Assembly: GCA_965602225.1 (NCBI GenBank)
Contig: CBFCYE010000001.1
Coordinates: forward strand, 124,001-188,000
Reading direction: 5' to 3'
DNA length: 64,000 nt
Source: Tenderia sp965602225
GTDB taxonomy: Bacteria > Pseudomonadota > Gammaproteobacteria > Tenderiales > Tenderiaceae
Positions 50,322 through 59,601 of this stretch are shown piece after piece. The first letter of the stretch is position 1. Each line of letters begins with the position of its first letter. The notes beneath the pieces are model-generated. The model saw only the letters and a list, made by a program, of their open reading frames with translations, was not told where the DNA came from and did no database searches. The position numbers were made by a program, and so were the translations under genes.

Positions 50322-52139
50322 TTATCGTCCGCGCAGAAACAGCTTGTCCAGGTCATCCATCGACATCTGTACCCAGGTGGGTCGACCGTGATTACACTGA
50401 CCACTGCGCTCGGTACGCTCCATATCACGTAGCAAAGCGTTCATCTCAGGCACTGTAAGCTGTCGACTGGCACGCACCGAGCCATGACAGGCCATGGTGG
50501 CCAAAATCTCGTTACAGCGCTCCTGAATGCGACTGCTCTGCCCTGCCACGGCAAGGTCCGACAACACATCCGTGACCAGGGTCCTGGCATTGGCATTTCT
50601 TAACAAGGCTGGCACCGAACGAATCAGCAAGGTTTCCGGCCCCAGGCAATCCAGCTCAAACCCCAGCCCTTTGAGAAAATCAGCATGCTCCACGGCCAGA
50701 TTGGCTTCACTACTACTGACCGCCATGGATTCAGGTACCAGCAGCGGCTGAGAACGTATCCCCTCGTCGGCCCAGGACTGCTTCATGCGCTCATAGGTGA
50801 CGCGTTCATGGCCGGCATGCATGTCCACCAACACCAGGCCTTTTTCATTCTGCGCCAGGATGTAGATACCCTGCAGCTGGGCCAGGGCAAAACCCAGCGG
50901 TGGTGCCTCAGCCGGCTTGGACTCGGGCATTTCAGCCACCGCCCCGCCAGCATTGGCCAGTGCCTGCATACCCTGATAGGCAGCCTGGCCCTCCTGCACC
51001 CCCAGGGCAAAGCCGGTCTGACGTGGAGCCGAAGTTGGACTTGCAGAGTGGGCCGATGGCGAGAAAAAACCTGAAGCCGGAGCTGGTTGATCAAATTCAG
51101 TCTCAACGTTTTGAAATTGGGGTTGAGCATCCCCCGGACGTAATTCGGCCAACGAACGATACAGACTGGAAAACAGGAAGTCGTGCACCATGCGACTCTC
51201 GCGAAAGCGCACCTCATGCTTGGTGGGATGGACGTTGACATCCACCTCCTCGGCAGGAATTTCCAGATAAAGGACAAAGGCTGAGTGCCGACCGTGGTAC
51301 ATCACATCCTGATAGGCCTTACGCACCGCATGGGCGATGACCTTGTCTTTGACCATGCGGCCATTGACGTAAAAATATTGCAGGTCAGCCTGACTGCGGG
51401 AAAAGGTCGGCAGCCCTACCCACCCCCATAGCCTTAAACCGCCGCGCTCAAAATCGATTTCAGCCGACTGTTCAACAAAGGGTTTGCCGCAGATGGCGGC
51501 GATGCGACGACGACGACCTTCCTGGTCGCTGGCGGCACGCCACTGATGCACCAGCTTCTGCTCATTCTTAAGTGTTATGCCTACATCAAATCGGCTCAGG
51601 CCAATGCGGCGCACCACATCTTCCAGGTGTTTATATTCAGTCCGCTCGGCGCGCATAAACTTGCGTCTGGCTGGGGTATTGAAAAACAGGTCACGTACTT
51701 CGATGGTGGTGCCCTGTGGATGGGCCACTGGCTGAGCCTTGGGTTCAGTCTCACCACCATTGACAGACAGCTGCCAGGCCTGGTCTTCACCCTGAAACAG
51801 GGACATCACCTTTAAGCGCGACACCGAGGCAATACTGGGCAGAGCCTCACCACGGAAACCGAGGCTGACAAGGTGGCTGAGGTCATCGAAGCTGGCAATC
51901 TTGCTGGTGGCATGACGACTCAGCGCCAGACTCATATCGTCATGATGAATTCCGGCGCCGTCGTCGCGGATGCGAATCAGGGCGATACCACCCTTTTCTA
52001 TCTCCAGCTCAATCTGAGTGGCACCGGCATCTAGGCTGTTTTCAACCAGTTCTTTAACCACCGATGACGGCCGTTCAACCACTTCACCGGCGGCGATCTG
52101 GTTAGCAAGGTTGGTAGAGAGGAGATGGACACGCTTCAC
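50322..52139 (-). CDS. mutL: DNA mismatch repair protein MutL
   Basis: 605 residues from GTG 52139, giving the standard start (V/M)KRVHLLSTNLANQIAAGEVVERP; a TTG farther upstream adds a non-conserved tail. GHKL ATPase motifs: ENSLDAGAT, DDGAGI, RHATSKI and GFRGEALPSI. It links MutS to MutH/UvrD. The linker is proline/serine-rich and the C-terminal domain lacks a clear DQHAxxER endonuclease motif, reading DMHAGHERVTYE instead, consistent with a non-nucleolytic or divergent MutL. It lies downstream of amiC in the conserved tsaE-amiC-mutL order. Confidence 0.95.
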   Translation of the reverse strand: MKRVHLLSTNLANQIAAGEVVERPSSVVKELVENSLDAGATQIELEIEKGGIALIRIRDDGAGIHHDDMSLALSRHATSKIASFDDLSHLVSLGFRGEALPSIASVSRLKVMSLFQGEDQAWQLSVNGGETEPKAQPVAHPQGTTIEVRDLFFNTPARRKFMRAERTEYKHLEDVVRRIGLSRFDVGITLKNEQKLVHQWRAASDQEGRRRRIAAICGKPFVEQSAEIDFERGGLRLWGWVGLPTFSRSQADLQYFYVNGRMVKDKVIAHAVRKAYQDVMYHGRHSAFVLYLEIPAEEVDVNVHPTKHEVRFRESRMVHDFLFSSLYRSLAELRPGDAQPQFQNVETEFDQPAPASGFFSPSAHSASPTSAPRQTGFALGVQEGQAAYQGMQALANAGGAVAEMPESKPAEAPPLGFALAQLQGIYILAQNEKGLVLVDMHAGHERVTYERMKQSWADEGIRSQPLLVPESMAVSSSEANLAVEHADFLKGLGFELDCLGPETLLIRSVPALLRNANARTLVTDVLSDLAVAGQSSRIQERCNEILATMACHGSVRASRQLTVPEMNALLRDMERTERSGQCNHGRPTWVQMSMDDLDKLFLRGR

Positions 52140-52206
52140 GACTAGATTCCAATCAGGCAAGAAAAACAAGCCTGATTATACGTGAAAGGTAGTCGACTGA
52201 GGGGCT

Positions 52207-53577
52207 TTAAGTGTCTCGGGTTGGGATCTGTAACACCTGACCAATGCGCAGACTATCTGAGGTAAGTTGATTGGCCACACGCAAGGTTTTGAGGCTGATT
52301 CTATAACGCGAGGCAATAGTCGAGAGTGTCTCGCCACGCTCAATCACATGCTCACGTGCAGCAATCCGGGTGCCCGGCGGAGGGTTGGAGATAAAGTAGC
52401 TGCGGATACCCGACATCATCGCAACAGCAAGTTTCTGCTGGTAAGCGCTGGAACGCAGGTTTTTCTCTTCTCTAGGGTTTGAGATAAACGCAGTCTCAAC
52501 CAGAATTGATGGAATATCCGGTGACTTCAACACCGCGAAGCCAGCTTGCTGGACTGTGGTTTTGTGCATCTTGGCCACACCCTTAAGTCCCCTGACAACC
52601 TTACTGCCGACATCGATACTGTCTTCGATGGTGGCGCTTTGAGACAGGTCCAGCAGCACCGAGGCCAGCATTTCGTCCTTGTCATCCAGGCTGACACCAC
52701 CAACCAAATCCGAAGCATTCTCACGATTGGCTAACAACTTGGCTGCCTCACTGGTGGCACCACGCTGCGATAGAGCATAAACCGACGCACCCTTGGCTCT
52801 CTTATCCGGGAAGGCATCGGCATGTATGGAGATAAAGAAATCGGCCTTATGCTTACGTGCCTTTTCCTTGCGGTTGCCGAGTTTTATAAAATAGTCACCA
52901 TCACGAATCATCAGCGGCTGCATGCCATCTTCTTTTTTAACCAGCTTTTCCAGTCTACGAGCAATCGCCAACACCACATCTTTTTCACGCGTGCCTTTAT
53001 GGCCCTTGGCGCCCGGATCTATACCACCGTGACCAGCGTCAATGGCAATAATGATGTCGCGTTCATGTTGCTTAACAATCAGCTGTTTTTTCTTAACCTT
53101 GGGAGCAGGTGCTGCTTTTGCTTGTTGTACAGGCTTTTTAACTGCAGCCTTGGCAACCCGCTGAGCAGGCTTGGATGACTTGCCAGTCAACTCAACCACC
53201 AGTCTATGCCCCTTACCAGCGGCGGGTTTCAGTAGATAAACATTACCTTTAAGCGACTGTTTAAGCTCGATAACCATACGCAGGTCATTGCCGTTTCGGA
53301 TACCGGAACGAATCTTTTTGATAGCCGTATTGGCGTAATTAATTTTGGGTTTGTCGCCAGTCCCAGTCCTGATTACATCAATCAGGTCGACCACGAAGCG
53401 GTCAGGCTTGGAAAGAGAGAAGTATTTGTACTTAATCGGGCCGGCAAGATCCAACACGACTTTAGTCTGGTTGTCATGTTGGCCAACACGCAGGGTATTG
53501 TATTTAAGCGTATTTGCTGCCCAGCTAGCAGACATAGGCAGTACACATAGCAATAGCAAACAGAGCAATTGCCGCAT
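52207..53577 (-). CDS. N-acetylmuramoyl-L-alanine amidase AmiC/AmiB-type with LysM
   Basis: 456 residues from ATG 53577, which has GGGGAGGA before it; an upstream ATG lacks this. Signal peptide (to about residue 20), AMIN domain (about 22-125) that targets septa, basic linker, Amidase_3 domain (about 180-400; AIDAGHGGIDPGAKG with a zinc His, ISIHADAF and the catalytic Glu in ETAFISNP) and one C-terminal LysM (about 412-455). It splits septal peptidoglycan during daughter-cell separation and is activated by EnvC/NlpD. Order tsaE-ami-mutL is that of E. coli amiB. Confidence 0.93.
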   Translation of the reverse strand: MRQLLCLLLLCVLPMSASWAANTLKYNTLRVGQHDNQTKVVLDLAGPIKYKYFSLSKPDRFVVDLIDVIRTGTGDKPKINYANTAIKKIRSGIRNGNDLRMVIELKQSLKGNVYLLKPAAGKGHRLVVELTGKSSKPAQRVAKAAVKKPVQQAKAAPAPKVKKKQLIVKQHERDIIIAIDAGHGGIDPGAKGHKGTREKDVVLAIARRLEKLVKKEDGMQPLMIRDGDYFIKLGNRKEKARKHKADFFISIHADAFPDKRAKGASVYALSQRGATSEAAKLLANRENASDLVGGVSLDDKDEMLASVLLDLSQSATIEDSIDVGSKVVRGLKGVAKMHKTTVQQAGFAVLKSPDIPSILVETAFISNPREEKNLRSSAYQQKLAVAMMSGIRSYFISNPPPGTRIAAREHVIERGETLSTIASRYRISLKTLRVANQLTSDSLRIGQVLQIPTRDT

Positions 53578-53746
53578 GATTCCTCCCCTTTTGATTGTTA
53601 TTCCTCGAGGCATCATTTTACCCTCAAAAAACAGTTATACTTTTTTCTCATATTTTCCATGAAGATACAACACCTTTCTAGAAAAAAGACAAGATAACCT
53701 CTCTTTACCTTTGTTTCTTCGTCAGGAACCAAAAAACCTTTAGTCC

Positions 53747-54208
53747 TCAATTATTGTTCAAATCCGCCAGTTTTTCGCTGAACTGCTGCCCGCTTTCAGA
53801 ATTTGCCCGCAGATTGACCTCCCTGGAGGTACCAGCGTAGCTGATATCAATCACCAAATCAGCCGCAGGTAAGACTCCCTCACCCTTTTGTGGCCATTCA
53901 ACCAACAAGATCGCGTCGCACTCTAACCAATCACGCAGGCCCAGAAACTCCAGCTCTTCAGGATCGGCCAGGCGATATAGATCCATGTGATAGACCTGAT
54001 GTGCATCCACCTCATAAGGCTCGACCAAGGTATAGGTTGGGCTACGTACCGTTCCCTGATGGCCAAGTGCATGGAGAAAACCACGAGCAAAAGTAGACTT
54101 ACCCGCCCCCAGCTCACCAAGCAGGTAGATCACACATTGCGCCGGGCAGACCTCGGCCACTCTGGCACCAAAGGCACGCATGGCCGAATCACTCTCTATC
54201 AATATCAT
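53747..54208 (-). CDS. tsaE: tRNA threonylcarbamoyladenosine biosynthesis ATPase TsaE
   Basis: 153 residues from ATG 54208; the reading frame extends to a TTG three codons upstream. TsaE is the P-loop partner of TsaB/TsaD in making t6A37. Walker A LLGELGAGKSTFARGFL (about 29-45), SPTYTLVEPY and the Walker B-like ILLVEWPQKG are present. Normal family length. First gene of the tsaE-amiC-mutL set. Confidence 0.93.
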   Translation of the reverse strand: MILIESDSAMRAFGARVAEVCPAQCVIYLLGELGAGKSTFARGFLHALGHQGTVRSPTYTLVEPYEVDAHQVYHMDLYRLADPEELEFLGLRDWLECDAILLVEWPQKGEGVLPAADLVIDISYAGTSREVNLRANSESGQQFSEKLADLNNN

Positions 54209-54297
54209 TTCAAACAATGGCTCGTGAACTGGAAGTTCTGGGCAATTTAAGTGAAGCAGCCCTATTATTCAATGCTGATAAAAAGAAAACTGGAATA

Positions 54298-54334
54298 TGA
54301 AAAAAGCCCGGCAACCAAATGATCACCGGGCTTT
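54298..54334 (-). terminator. Terminator of the cytochrome b gene
   Basis: On the minus strand AAAGCCCGG ... CCGGGCTTTTTT, 9-bp stem with T-run, 18 bases after the cytochrome stop. Confidence 0.88.
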
Positions 54335-54351
54335 GGTCAATTTTCTAGGGT

Positions 54352-54996
54352 TTAGAGCCTTGCGCGTTTTTTGCCACTGAGCATGGCCTTGACCAGGCTT
54401 TCCTTGTGAAAAACACTTTCAACAAACACACCAATCAAATGCACCATCACCAGAAACAGCGTGAAATTGGCAAAGAACTCATGTGTTTCTTCCAGAAACT
54501 CGTTCTCCTCTTTACCGCTGCCATTACCATGTTCGTGGTCATCATCGGCCTGGGCAGTGCTTATGATCTGCGGTAGCTGAATGGTGGTCTGCTGCGCCAT
54601 CACCCCGGCTAACGGGCCTTTGCCCTCTTCCGCCCCGTAAAGCATCATCCCTGTGGTTGCCGTCATCAGCAGACTAACCAACAACGCAAAAATCATCAGA
54701 CCACCTAAAGGGTTATGGCCGATATAGCGTTTTGCATCACCGCTAATCAACCCCTTGGCATAGGCCTTCATCTCCGCAGCTGAATAGATAAAATCGGAAA
54801 AGCGGGCATGTTTAGTGCCAATAAAACCCCAGACAATTCTACTCAACAGCAGTATCACGATGACATAGCCAGACCAGCTATGTAGCCATGATTCCTCTTC
54901 ACCACTGACATAAGAAATGACAAACAAGCTTGCCAATGACCAGTGAAAAACCCTAATAAAGGTATCCCAGACATCAATCGTTTTTTGCTTTCTCAT
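54352..54996 (-). CDS. Cytochrome b561-type membrane protein
   Basis: 214 residues with four membrane helices (about 17-31, 38-58, 98-120 and 173-193). Candidate haem ligands are His residues at VFHWSLA (helix 1), WLHSWSGYV (helix 2) and the helix 4 HLIGVFVES. Such di-haem cytochromes b pass electrons between the quinone pool and periplasmic partners such as cytochromes c or DsrM-like proteins. A charged insertion DDDHEHGNGSGKEENE (about 150-165) lies between helices 3 and 4. Single gene with its own terminator; partner unknown. Confidence 0.85.
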   Translation of the reverse strand: MRKQKTIDVWDTFIRVFHWSLASLFVISYVSGEEESWLHSWSGYVIVILLLSRIVWGFIGTKHARFSDFIYSAAEMKAYAKGLISGDAKRYIGHNPLGGLMIFALLVSLLMTATTGMMLYGAEEGKGPLAGVMAQQTTIQLPQIISTAQADDDHEHGNGSGKEENEFLEETHEFFANFTLFLVMVHLIGVFVESVFHKESLVKAMLSGKKRARL

Positions 54997-55077
54997 AACA
55001 TTAACCCTCTTCTAATATCTAGAATCAGATTAACAAGCGAAGATAAAACCAAGCTTAACGGCTGAAATACGGAAACT

Positions 55078-56823
55078 TTATTCGCTACAGAGGGAGTAAA
55101 CCTCTTCAATAGAGGTAACACCCTTACGGGCAAGCTCAAGGGCATTTTCCTGCAAGGTTCGCATACCCTGACTAACAGCCAGCTCAGCAATCTCTTTTGC
55201 AGGACGCCCTTCGATAATCAGACGCGAAACTTCATGGCTCACCGACAATAGCTCAGTCACTGTGGTGCGACCGTGATAACCGGTGTAATGGCACTTTAAA
55301 CAACCCTCGCCACGTTTGAATTTTTCATCCGCATCCAACTTAAGGGTTTCCCGGATATGCGTATCAAGCGTTTCCTCAGAGATACATTCAGGGCAATTCA
55401 CCCTGATCAACCGCTGCGCCATTACCCCAAGCAGGGTCGTACTAAGCAGGTAGCTTTCAACGCCCATGTCCAGTAATCGGGTCACCGTCGATGCAGCATT
55501 ATTGGTATGCAGCGTGCTGAAAACCAGGTGCCCGGTCAATGCCGCCTTATTGGCAATACGCGCAGTCTCTTCATCGCGAATCTCGCCCACCATGATGACA
55601 TCGGGGTCATGACGCAAAAAATGCCGCAATGCCTCGGCAAAGGTATAACCCTTGGCCAGGGCTATCTGCACCTGCTCGACACCCTCCATATCATATTCAA
55701 CTGGGTCTTCAACGGTAAGGATATGCGGATTACGCTGCTTAACCTCATTCAATATGGCATACAGAGTGGTGGACTTGCCCGAACCGGTTGGCCCTGTCAC
55801 CAGAAAGATGCCATTAGGACGACTGATCATGCGCCGAACCCTGTACAGGTCATACTCACTAAAACCAAGCTCATCCAACGGCCTGAAACCAGCATCTTTA
55901 TCGAGAATACGGATCACGACACTCTCGCCATTGACCGTCGGCACCACCGAGATACGTAGATCGATCTGTTTACCATGACGTTGCAGGCGGGCATGACCAT
56001 CCTGCGGCAGGCGTCGTTCAGAAATATCCATCTGCCCGGTAATCTTTATCCTGCTCACCAGTGCTGGTAACAAGGTACGACTCAGGCTGCGAATAAACTG
56101 TAACTTGCCATCAACCCTGAAAAAGACATTCACCTTGTCCTTTTCGGGACGAATATTGATATCAGAGGCCTTGCTATTCACAGCCTGCAAGATAATCGAG
56201 TTGAGCAGGCGGACAATCGGTTTTTTCTTGGCCTCGGCCTCTATCACATGCGCCGATTCATCACCGTTGGCCGATTCAGAGATAGGGGCAAGCTTTAGAT
56301 CCTCCAGCGCCTCAATCTCTTCAAAACTACTATAGTGAGTATTCAATCCTTCAGCGATCTCTTCTGCCGAGGCCATCACTGCTTCAATATTCATTTTGGA
56401 ATTGAAACGCAAGGCATCAACCGCTGCAGTATCCAAAGGATTGAGCATAGCAACCACCAGGGCATTATCAATCTCTGCCAGAGGCAAGACCTTATAGTGT
56501 TGCGCTATTTCAGGCGGCACACGGGTAATCAAGTGTGGGGGGATTTCATAACCTTCCAGGCTGACAAATGGAATTGCCAGTTTGCGCGCCAGAGCTATAT
56601 TCAACTGCTCAGGCGTAACCAGTCCCGACTCAACCAGAATCTGTCCCAGGTGATGCGTCCCCGTCGAATATGACTTTTGAATCTTCAGTGCCGTATCGAG
56701 TTGCTCGGCGTTAATCAATCCCTCATCCAGCAATACCTGGCCCAGCCGAATATCAGGCATGCGCTTATGCACGCTCAATAGCGCTCTAAGATCCTTGTCA
56801 CCTTTTAATAAATAGGTCTGCAT
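55078..56823 (-). CDS. GspE/PilB-family ATPase with MshEN domain
   Basis: 581 residues from ATG 56823. Two MshEN motifs begin it: RLGQVLLDEGLINAEQLDTAL-x-x-Q (residues 26-49) matches the c-di-GMP-binding pattern RLG-x2-L-x3-GL-x4-QL-x2-AL-x2-Q exactly, with a second copy HLGQILVESGLVTPEQL (about 60-76). The ATPase core has Walker A GPTGSGKST (about 345), the Asp box, Walker B EIRDEETA and a tetracysteine zinc site (CPEC ... CLKC). It powers type IV pili or type II secretion; no other such genes are nearby, so it is an orphan here. Regulation by c-di-GMP is likely. Confidence 0.92.
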   Translation of the reverse strand: MQTYLLKGDKDLRALLSVHKRMPDIRLGQVLLDEGLINAEQLDTALKIQKSYSTGTHHLGQILVESGLVTPEQLNIALARKLAIPFVSLEGYEIPPHLITRVPPEIAQHYKVLPLAEIDNALVVAMLNPLDTAAVDALRFNSKMNIEAVMASAEEIAEGLNTHYSSFEEIEALEDLKLAPISESANGDESAHVIEAEAKKKPIVRLLNSIILQAVNSKASDINIRPEKDKVNVFFRVDGKLQFIRSLSRTLLPALVSRIKITGQMDISERRLPQDGHARLQRHGKQIDLRISVVPTVNGESVVIRILDKDAGFRPLDELGFSEYDLYRVRRMISRPNGIFLVTGPTGSGKSTTLYAILNEVKQRNPHILTVEDPVEYDMEGVEQVQIALAKGYTFAEALRHFLRHDPDVIMVGEIRDEETARIANKAALTGHLVFSTLHTNNAASTVTRLLDMGVESYLLSTTLLGVMAQRLIRVNCPECISEETLDTHIRETLKLDADEKFKRGEGCLKCHYTGYHGRTTVTELLSVSHEVSRLIIEGRPAKEIAELAVSQGMRTLQENALELARKGVTSIEEVYSLCSE

Positions 56824-57123
56824 CAACGACTCTCTAACACTCCAATAAATTCTCTATATATGGTCATCGCCCAAAGTGATCAGAGCTTTATTTATATTTG
56901 CGGCAATCTCTTTCCTATCAGGTTTTATTTAAGTTGTTGCATATTTATCGAGCATCTCTATAATTTATTCCAGTATCACTATGAAAAACTGACATTTTTT
57001 GTGTTTTATAGAAAAGTCAGAAAACTGGCAGATAAGCATTACAAGGAGGAGTACCCCTCCTCATTTCTCTGTCAATGACTTGACGACAACATGCTTGATA
57101 GCGTCATCAGTAGCTTTAACTTG

Positions 57124-57138
57124 TTGATTTTAAATCAA
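57124..57138. promoter_or_regulatory. Palindrome TTGATTTTAAATCAA upstream of the GGDEF gene
   Basis: A perfect 15-base inverted repeat around one T. Its half-sites match FNR (TTGAT) but the spacer is 5 rather than 4. Centred about 55 bases before the predicted sigma-54 start, it could bind the activator of that promoter. Confidence 0.45.
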
Positions 57139-57159
57139 ATCAACGCCAGGAAACATAAT

Positions 57160-57175
57160 TGGCACGCATATCGCA
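57160..57175 (+). promoter_or_regulatory. Sigma-54 promoter before the GGDEF gene
   Basis: TTGGCACGCATATCGCAT (57159-57176) has GG and GC exactly 10 bases apart and agrees with TGGCACG-N4-TTGCA at all but one consensus base. Transcription would start near 57186, 18 bases before the ATG, with AGGAG as ribosome-binding site. Confidence 0.7.
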
Positions 57176-57203
57176 TAAGTAAAAGCAGTCAGGAGAAAAC
57201 ATT

Positions 57204-58139
57204 ATGAATGCATTGATACAAGAAGTTGAACAACCACGCTACGACCGTCTCGGCAATCTGGCCTTGGCATTGCCTTTGCCCGACAAAGAAGAAAACCCAG
57301 ACGAACTGCAAAAGGCGCTGAAACTATCCGGCATCTTGCAGACCACTCTGGAAGTCGACAAGCTCATCGATATCTTTGCCCATGAAATCATCAAGCTGGT
57401 TAACTATCAATGCATAAGCTACAACCACCTAGAACGTTCTATTAGTCATGTCATCGGCCAGCCTGCCGAACACTCATGCACTTACCGCCTGGTAGTTGCT
57501 GGCGAATCCCTCGGTGAACTGGTCATCAGTCGCGACAAAAAGTTCGCCAAACCTGAAACAACTCTAATTGAGACACTATTGTGTGGCCTGGTCTACCCAC
57601 TGCGTAACGCCCTGCTCTATCAAAAGGCCGTTGAAGCAGCGCACAAAGACCCGCTCACTGGTGTCAACAACCGAGCAAGCATGGATGAAATCATTGACAG
57701 GGAAGTCAACCTATCAACCCGTCATGGCACAGAGTTATCGTTGCTGGCAATTGACATTGACCACTTCAAAAAGGTCAATGACACCTACGGCCACGCCATG
57801 GGCGACTGCGTCATAAAGGCTGTCGCTGAAGCATCCAAGGCTGCTATTCGAACCTCAGACATGGTATTTCGCTACGGCGGTGAGGAATTCCTCATCCTGC
57901 TCAGCAATACCGATCGCGAAGGCGCTACCCTACTGGCCGAACGCCTGCGTCAAAAGATTGAAGAAACCTGCATCATCTGTGATGGCACCCATGTATCTGC
58001 CACCGTCAGCGTCGGTGTCACCTGCATGAAAGCCAAAGACGACAGCCGCAGCGAATTATTTTCCCGCGCCGATGCCGCTCTCTATCAAGCCAAATCTTCT
58101 GGCAGAAACTGCTGCAAATTCTTTTCTGCAGAGGGCTAA
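57204..58139 (+). CDS. GGDEF diguanylate cyclase
   Basis: 311 residues. An N-terminal GAF-like region (about 30-145; LEVDKLIDIFAHEIIKLVNYQ, shown to 20 residues as LEVDKLIDIFAHEIIKLVN) precedes a GGDEF domain (about 147-308). The active site reads RYGGEEF (GGEEF form, usually active) and an RxxD inhibitory site RTSD lies five residues before it. It should make c-di-GMP with product inhibition. No membrane helices. Expression probably depends on sigma-54, which often controls motility or nitrogen genes. Confidence 0.92.
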   Translation: MNALIQEVEQPRYDRLGNLALALPLPDKEENPDELQKALKLSGILQTTLEVDKLIDIFAHEIIKLVNYQCISYNHLERSISHVIGQPAEHSCTYRLVVAGESLGELVISRDKKFAKPETTLIETLLCGLVYPLRNALLYQKAVEAAHKDPLTGVNNRASMDEIIDREVNLSTRHGTELSLLAIDIDHFKKVNDTYGHAMGDCVIKAVAEASKAAIRTSDMVFRYGGEEFLILLSNTDREGATLLAERLRQKIEETCIICDGTHVSATVSVGVTCMKAKDDSRSELFSRADAALYQAKSSGRNCCKFFSAEG

Positions 58140-58196
58140 CACATCTCTTCCACAATCCGATAGTATCTATACCAATAGTACTTACAGGACACAGAG

Positions 58197-58493
58197 ATGC
58201 CTAAACTACAGCGCTTATTGATTGCCCTTAGCTTCACTCTGCTACTGCCTGGTATCGCTCAGGCGGAGGTCGATAACGGCGCAACATCAGAACCACAAAC
58301 CAGCAATGTCGGTGCCATGCCCAGCCGCGGCATGACCATGGCTACAGTTAAACAACACTTTGGCGAACCCGATCGCCGTTACCCTTCTGTAGGCAAGCCC
58401 CCCATCAGCCGCTGGCAATATGAAGGCATGATGGTCTACTTTGATTCGGGCTATGTCATTCATTCAGTAGCCACAGACAACAACCACAAGTAA
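58197..58493 (+). CDS. Small exported hypothetical protein
   Basis: 98 residues with a signal peptide (cleavage after AQA, about residue 23). The mature part MTMATVKQHFGEPDRRYPSVG... ends in beta strands (RWQYEGMMVYFDSGYVIH). This resembles the short BamE/SmpA-like fold in which a helix MxxVxxxFGxP is followed by two strands, but there is no lipobox. Function unknown; closed by a terminator. Confidence 0.78.
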   Translation: MPKLQRLLIALSFTLLLPGIAQAEVDNGATSEPQTSNVGAMPSRGMTMATVKQHFGEPDRRYPSVGKPPISRWQYEGMMVYFDSGYVIHSVATDNNHK

Positions 58494-58525
58494 AATTCCA
58501 GTCTAGCTACGATCAACCACTAAGG

Positions 58526-58547
58526 ATCCGGCGCAGGCCGGATTTTT
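58526..58547 (+). terminator. Terminator before aguA
   Basis: ATCCGGC-GCAG-GCCGGAT (58526-58543) followed by five T; it ends the small exported protein gene six bases before aguA. Confidence 0.88.
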
Positions 58548-58553
58548 GCATTT

Positions 58554-59600
58554 ATGAATACACAAAACACAATACAACTACCCGCAGAATGGGCCCAACA
58601 AAGCGGCGTCATGCTGACCTGGCCTCACGTACACAGTGACTGGCAGCCCTTTTTAGAGACTGTTGAACCGGTCTTTTGTGATATAGCCCACCACAGCTCA
58701 CTCCATGAACAGGTATTGATTGCCTGTTGGGATGACAACCACCAGGCACATATCAGCAATCTGCTTAGTGAGCGCGGCACTGACCTTAAGCAAATACGCT
58801 TTTACAAGGTAAAGTCTAACGACAGCTGGGCCCGCGACCATGGCCCCATCACCATACTCAAACAGCAAAAACCGGTGTTGCTGGACTTCGGCTTCAATGG
58901 CTGGGGTAACAAGTATGAAGCCAAACTAGACAACGCCATCAGCCGTCATCTGTGCAGCCAGGGCGCCTTTGCCGATACCGAATTCGAAAGCATCGATCTG
59001 GTTCTGGAAGGCGGCAGTATCGAAAGCGACGGACTCGGCACCCTGCTGACCACCAGCCGCTGTCTGTTATCACCCCAACGCAACCCATCTCTGGACCGAT
59101 CGCAGCTAGAGCAGCAACTCAGCCAGCGTTTGGGCATCAACCGTTTCCTCTGGCTGGAACACGGCCATCTAGCCGGTGATGATACCGACAGTCACATCGA
59201 CACCCTGGCACGCTTCTGTTCTGCTGACACTATCTGCCATGTCAGCTGCGATGATCCAGCCGATGAACACTACGAACCACTGCAAGACATGGCCGCCGAA
59301 CTAACAGCCTTCAGACAGGCCAATGGCAAACCCTACAAGCTGGTTCCCCTGCCCATGACCCAGCCAATCTATAATGAAGACAATGTTCGCCTGCCCAGCA
59401 CCTATGCAAACTTTCTGATCATCAACAATGCCGTACTCGTACCAACCTATGAAGATGAGCATGACAGCCTAGCCCTGCAACAGCTGGCAATGTGTTTTCC
59501 CGACAGAGAAATCATCGCCATCAACTGCAAACCCTTAATCGAACAATATGGCAGCCTGCACTGTGTCACCATGCAACTACCGGAAGGAATACTGGCTTAA
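58554..59600 (+). CDS. aguA: Agmatine deiminase
   Basis: 348 residues. Converts agmatine to N-carbamoylputrescine and ammonia. PAD-superfamily landmarks: MLTWPHVHSDW near the N-terminus, SWARDHGP, FNGWGNKYE, VLEGGSIESDGLG, HGHLAGDDTDSHID, and the catalytic Cys near the C-terminus in SLHCVTMQLP (about residue 340). The catalytic His/Asp/Cys set is complete. It overlaps nothing; aguB begins one base after its stop. Together they give the arginine-decarboxylase route to putrescine. Confidence 0.95.
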   Translation: MNTQNTIQLPAEWAQQSGVMLTWPHVHSDWQPFLETVEPVFCDIAHHSSLHEQVLIACWDDNHQAHISNLLSERGTDLKQIRFYKVKSNDSWARDHGPITILKQQKPVLLDFGFNGWGNKYEAKLDNAISRHLCSQGAFADTEFESIDLVLEGGSIESDGLGTLLTTSRCLLSPQRNPSLDRSQLEQQLSQRLGINRFLWLEHGHLAGDDTDSHIDTLARFCSADTICHVSCDDPADEHYEPLQDMAAELTAFRQANGKPYKLVPLPMTQPIYNEDNVRLPSTYANFLIINNAVLVPTYEDEHDSLALQQLAMCFPDREIIAINCKPLIEQYGSLHCVTMQLPEGILA

Positions 59601-59601
59601 G

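Larger units (their letters stand above)
56827..57203. other. Intergenic region GspE-like | GGDEF gene
   Basis: 377 bases. AT-rich, no convincing gene. It contains a short hairpin around AGGAGG/CCTCCT (57044-57061) with no ORF following, the palindrome TTGATTTTAAATCAA (57124-57138) and a sigma-54-like promoter. Confidence 0.5.

Noticed and set aside
57044..57061. AGGAGG sequestered in a hairpin as an RNA switch
   Set aside because: No ORF of useful length follows the AGGAGG; the nearest ATG is stopped after one codon.
56860..57078. 72-codon frame upstream of the GGDEF gene
   Set aside because: AT-rich intergenic DNA, no ribosome-binding site, no protein character.
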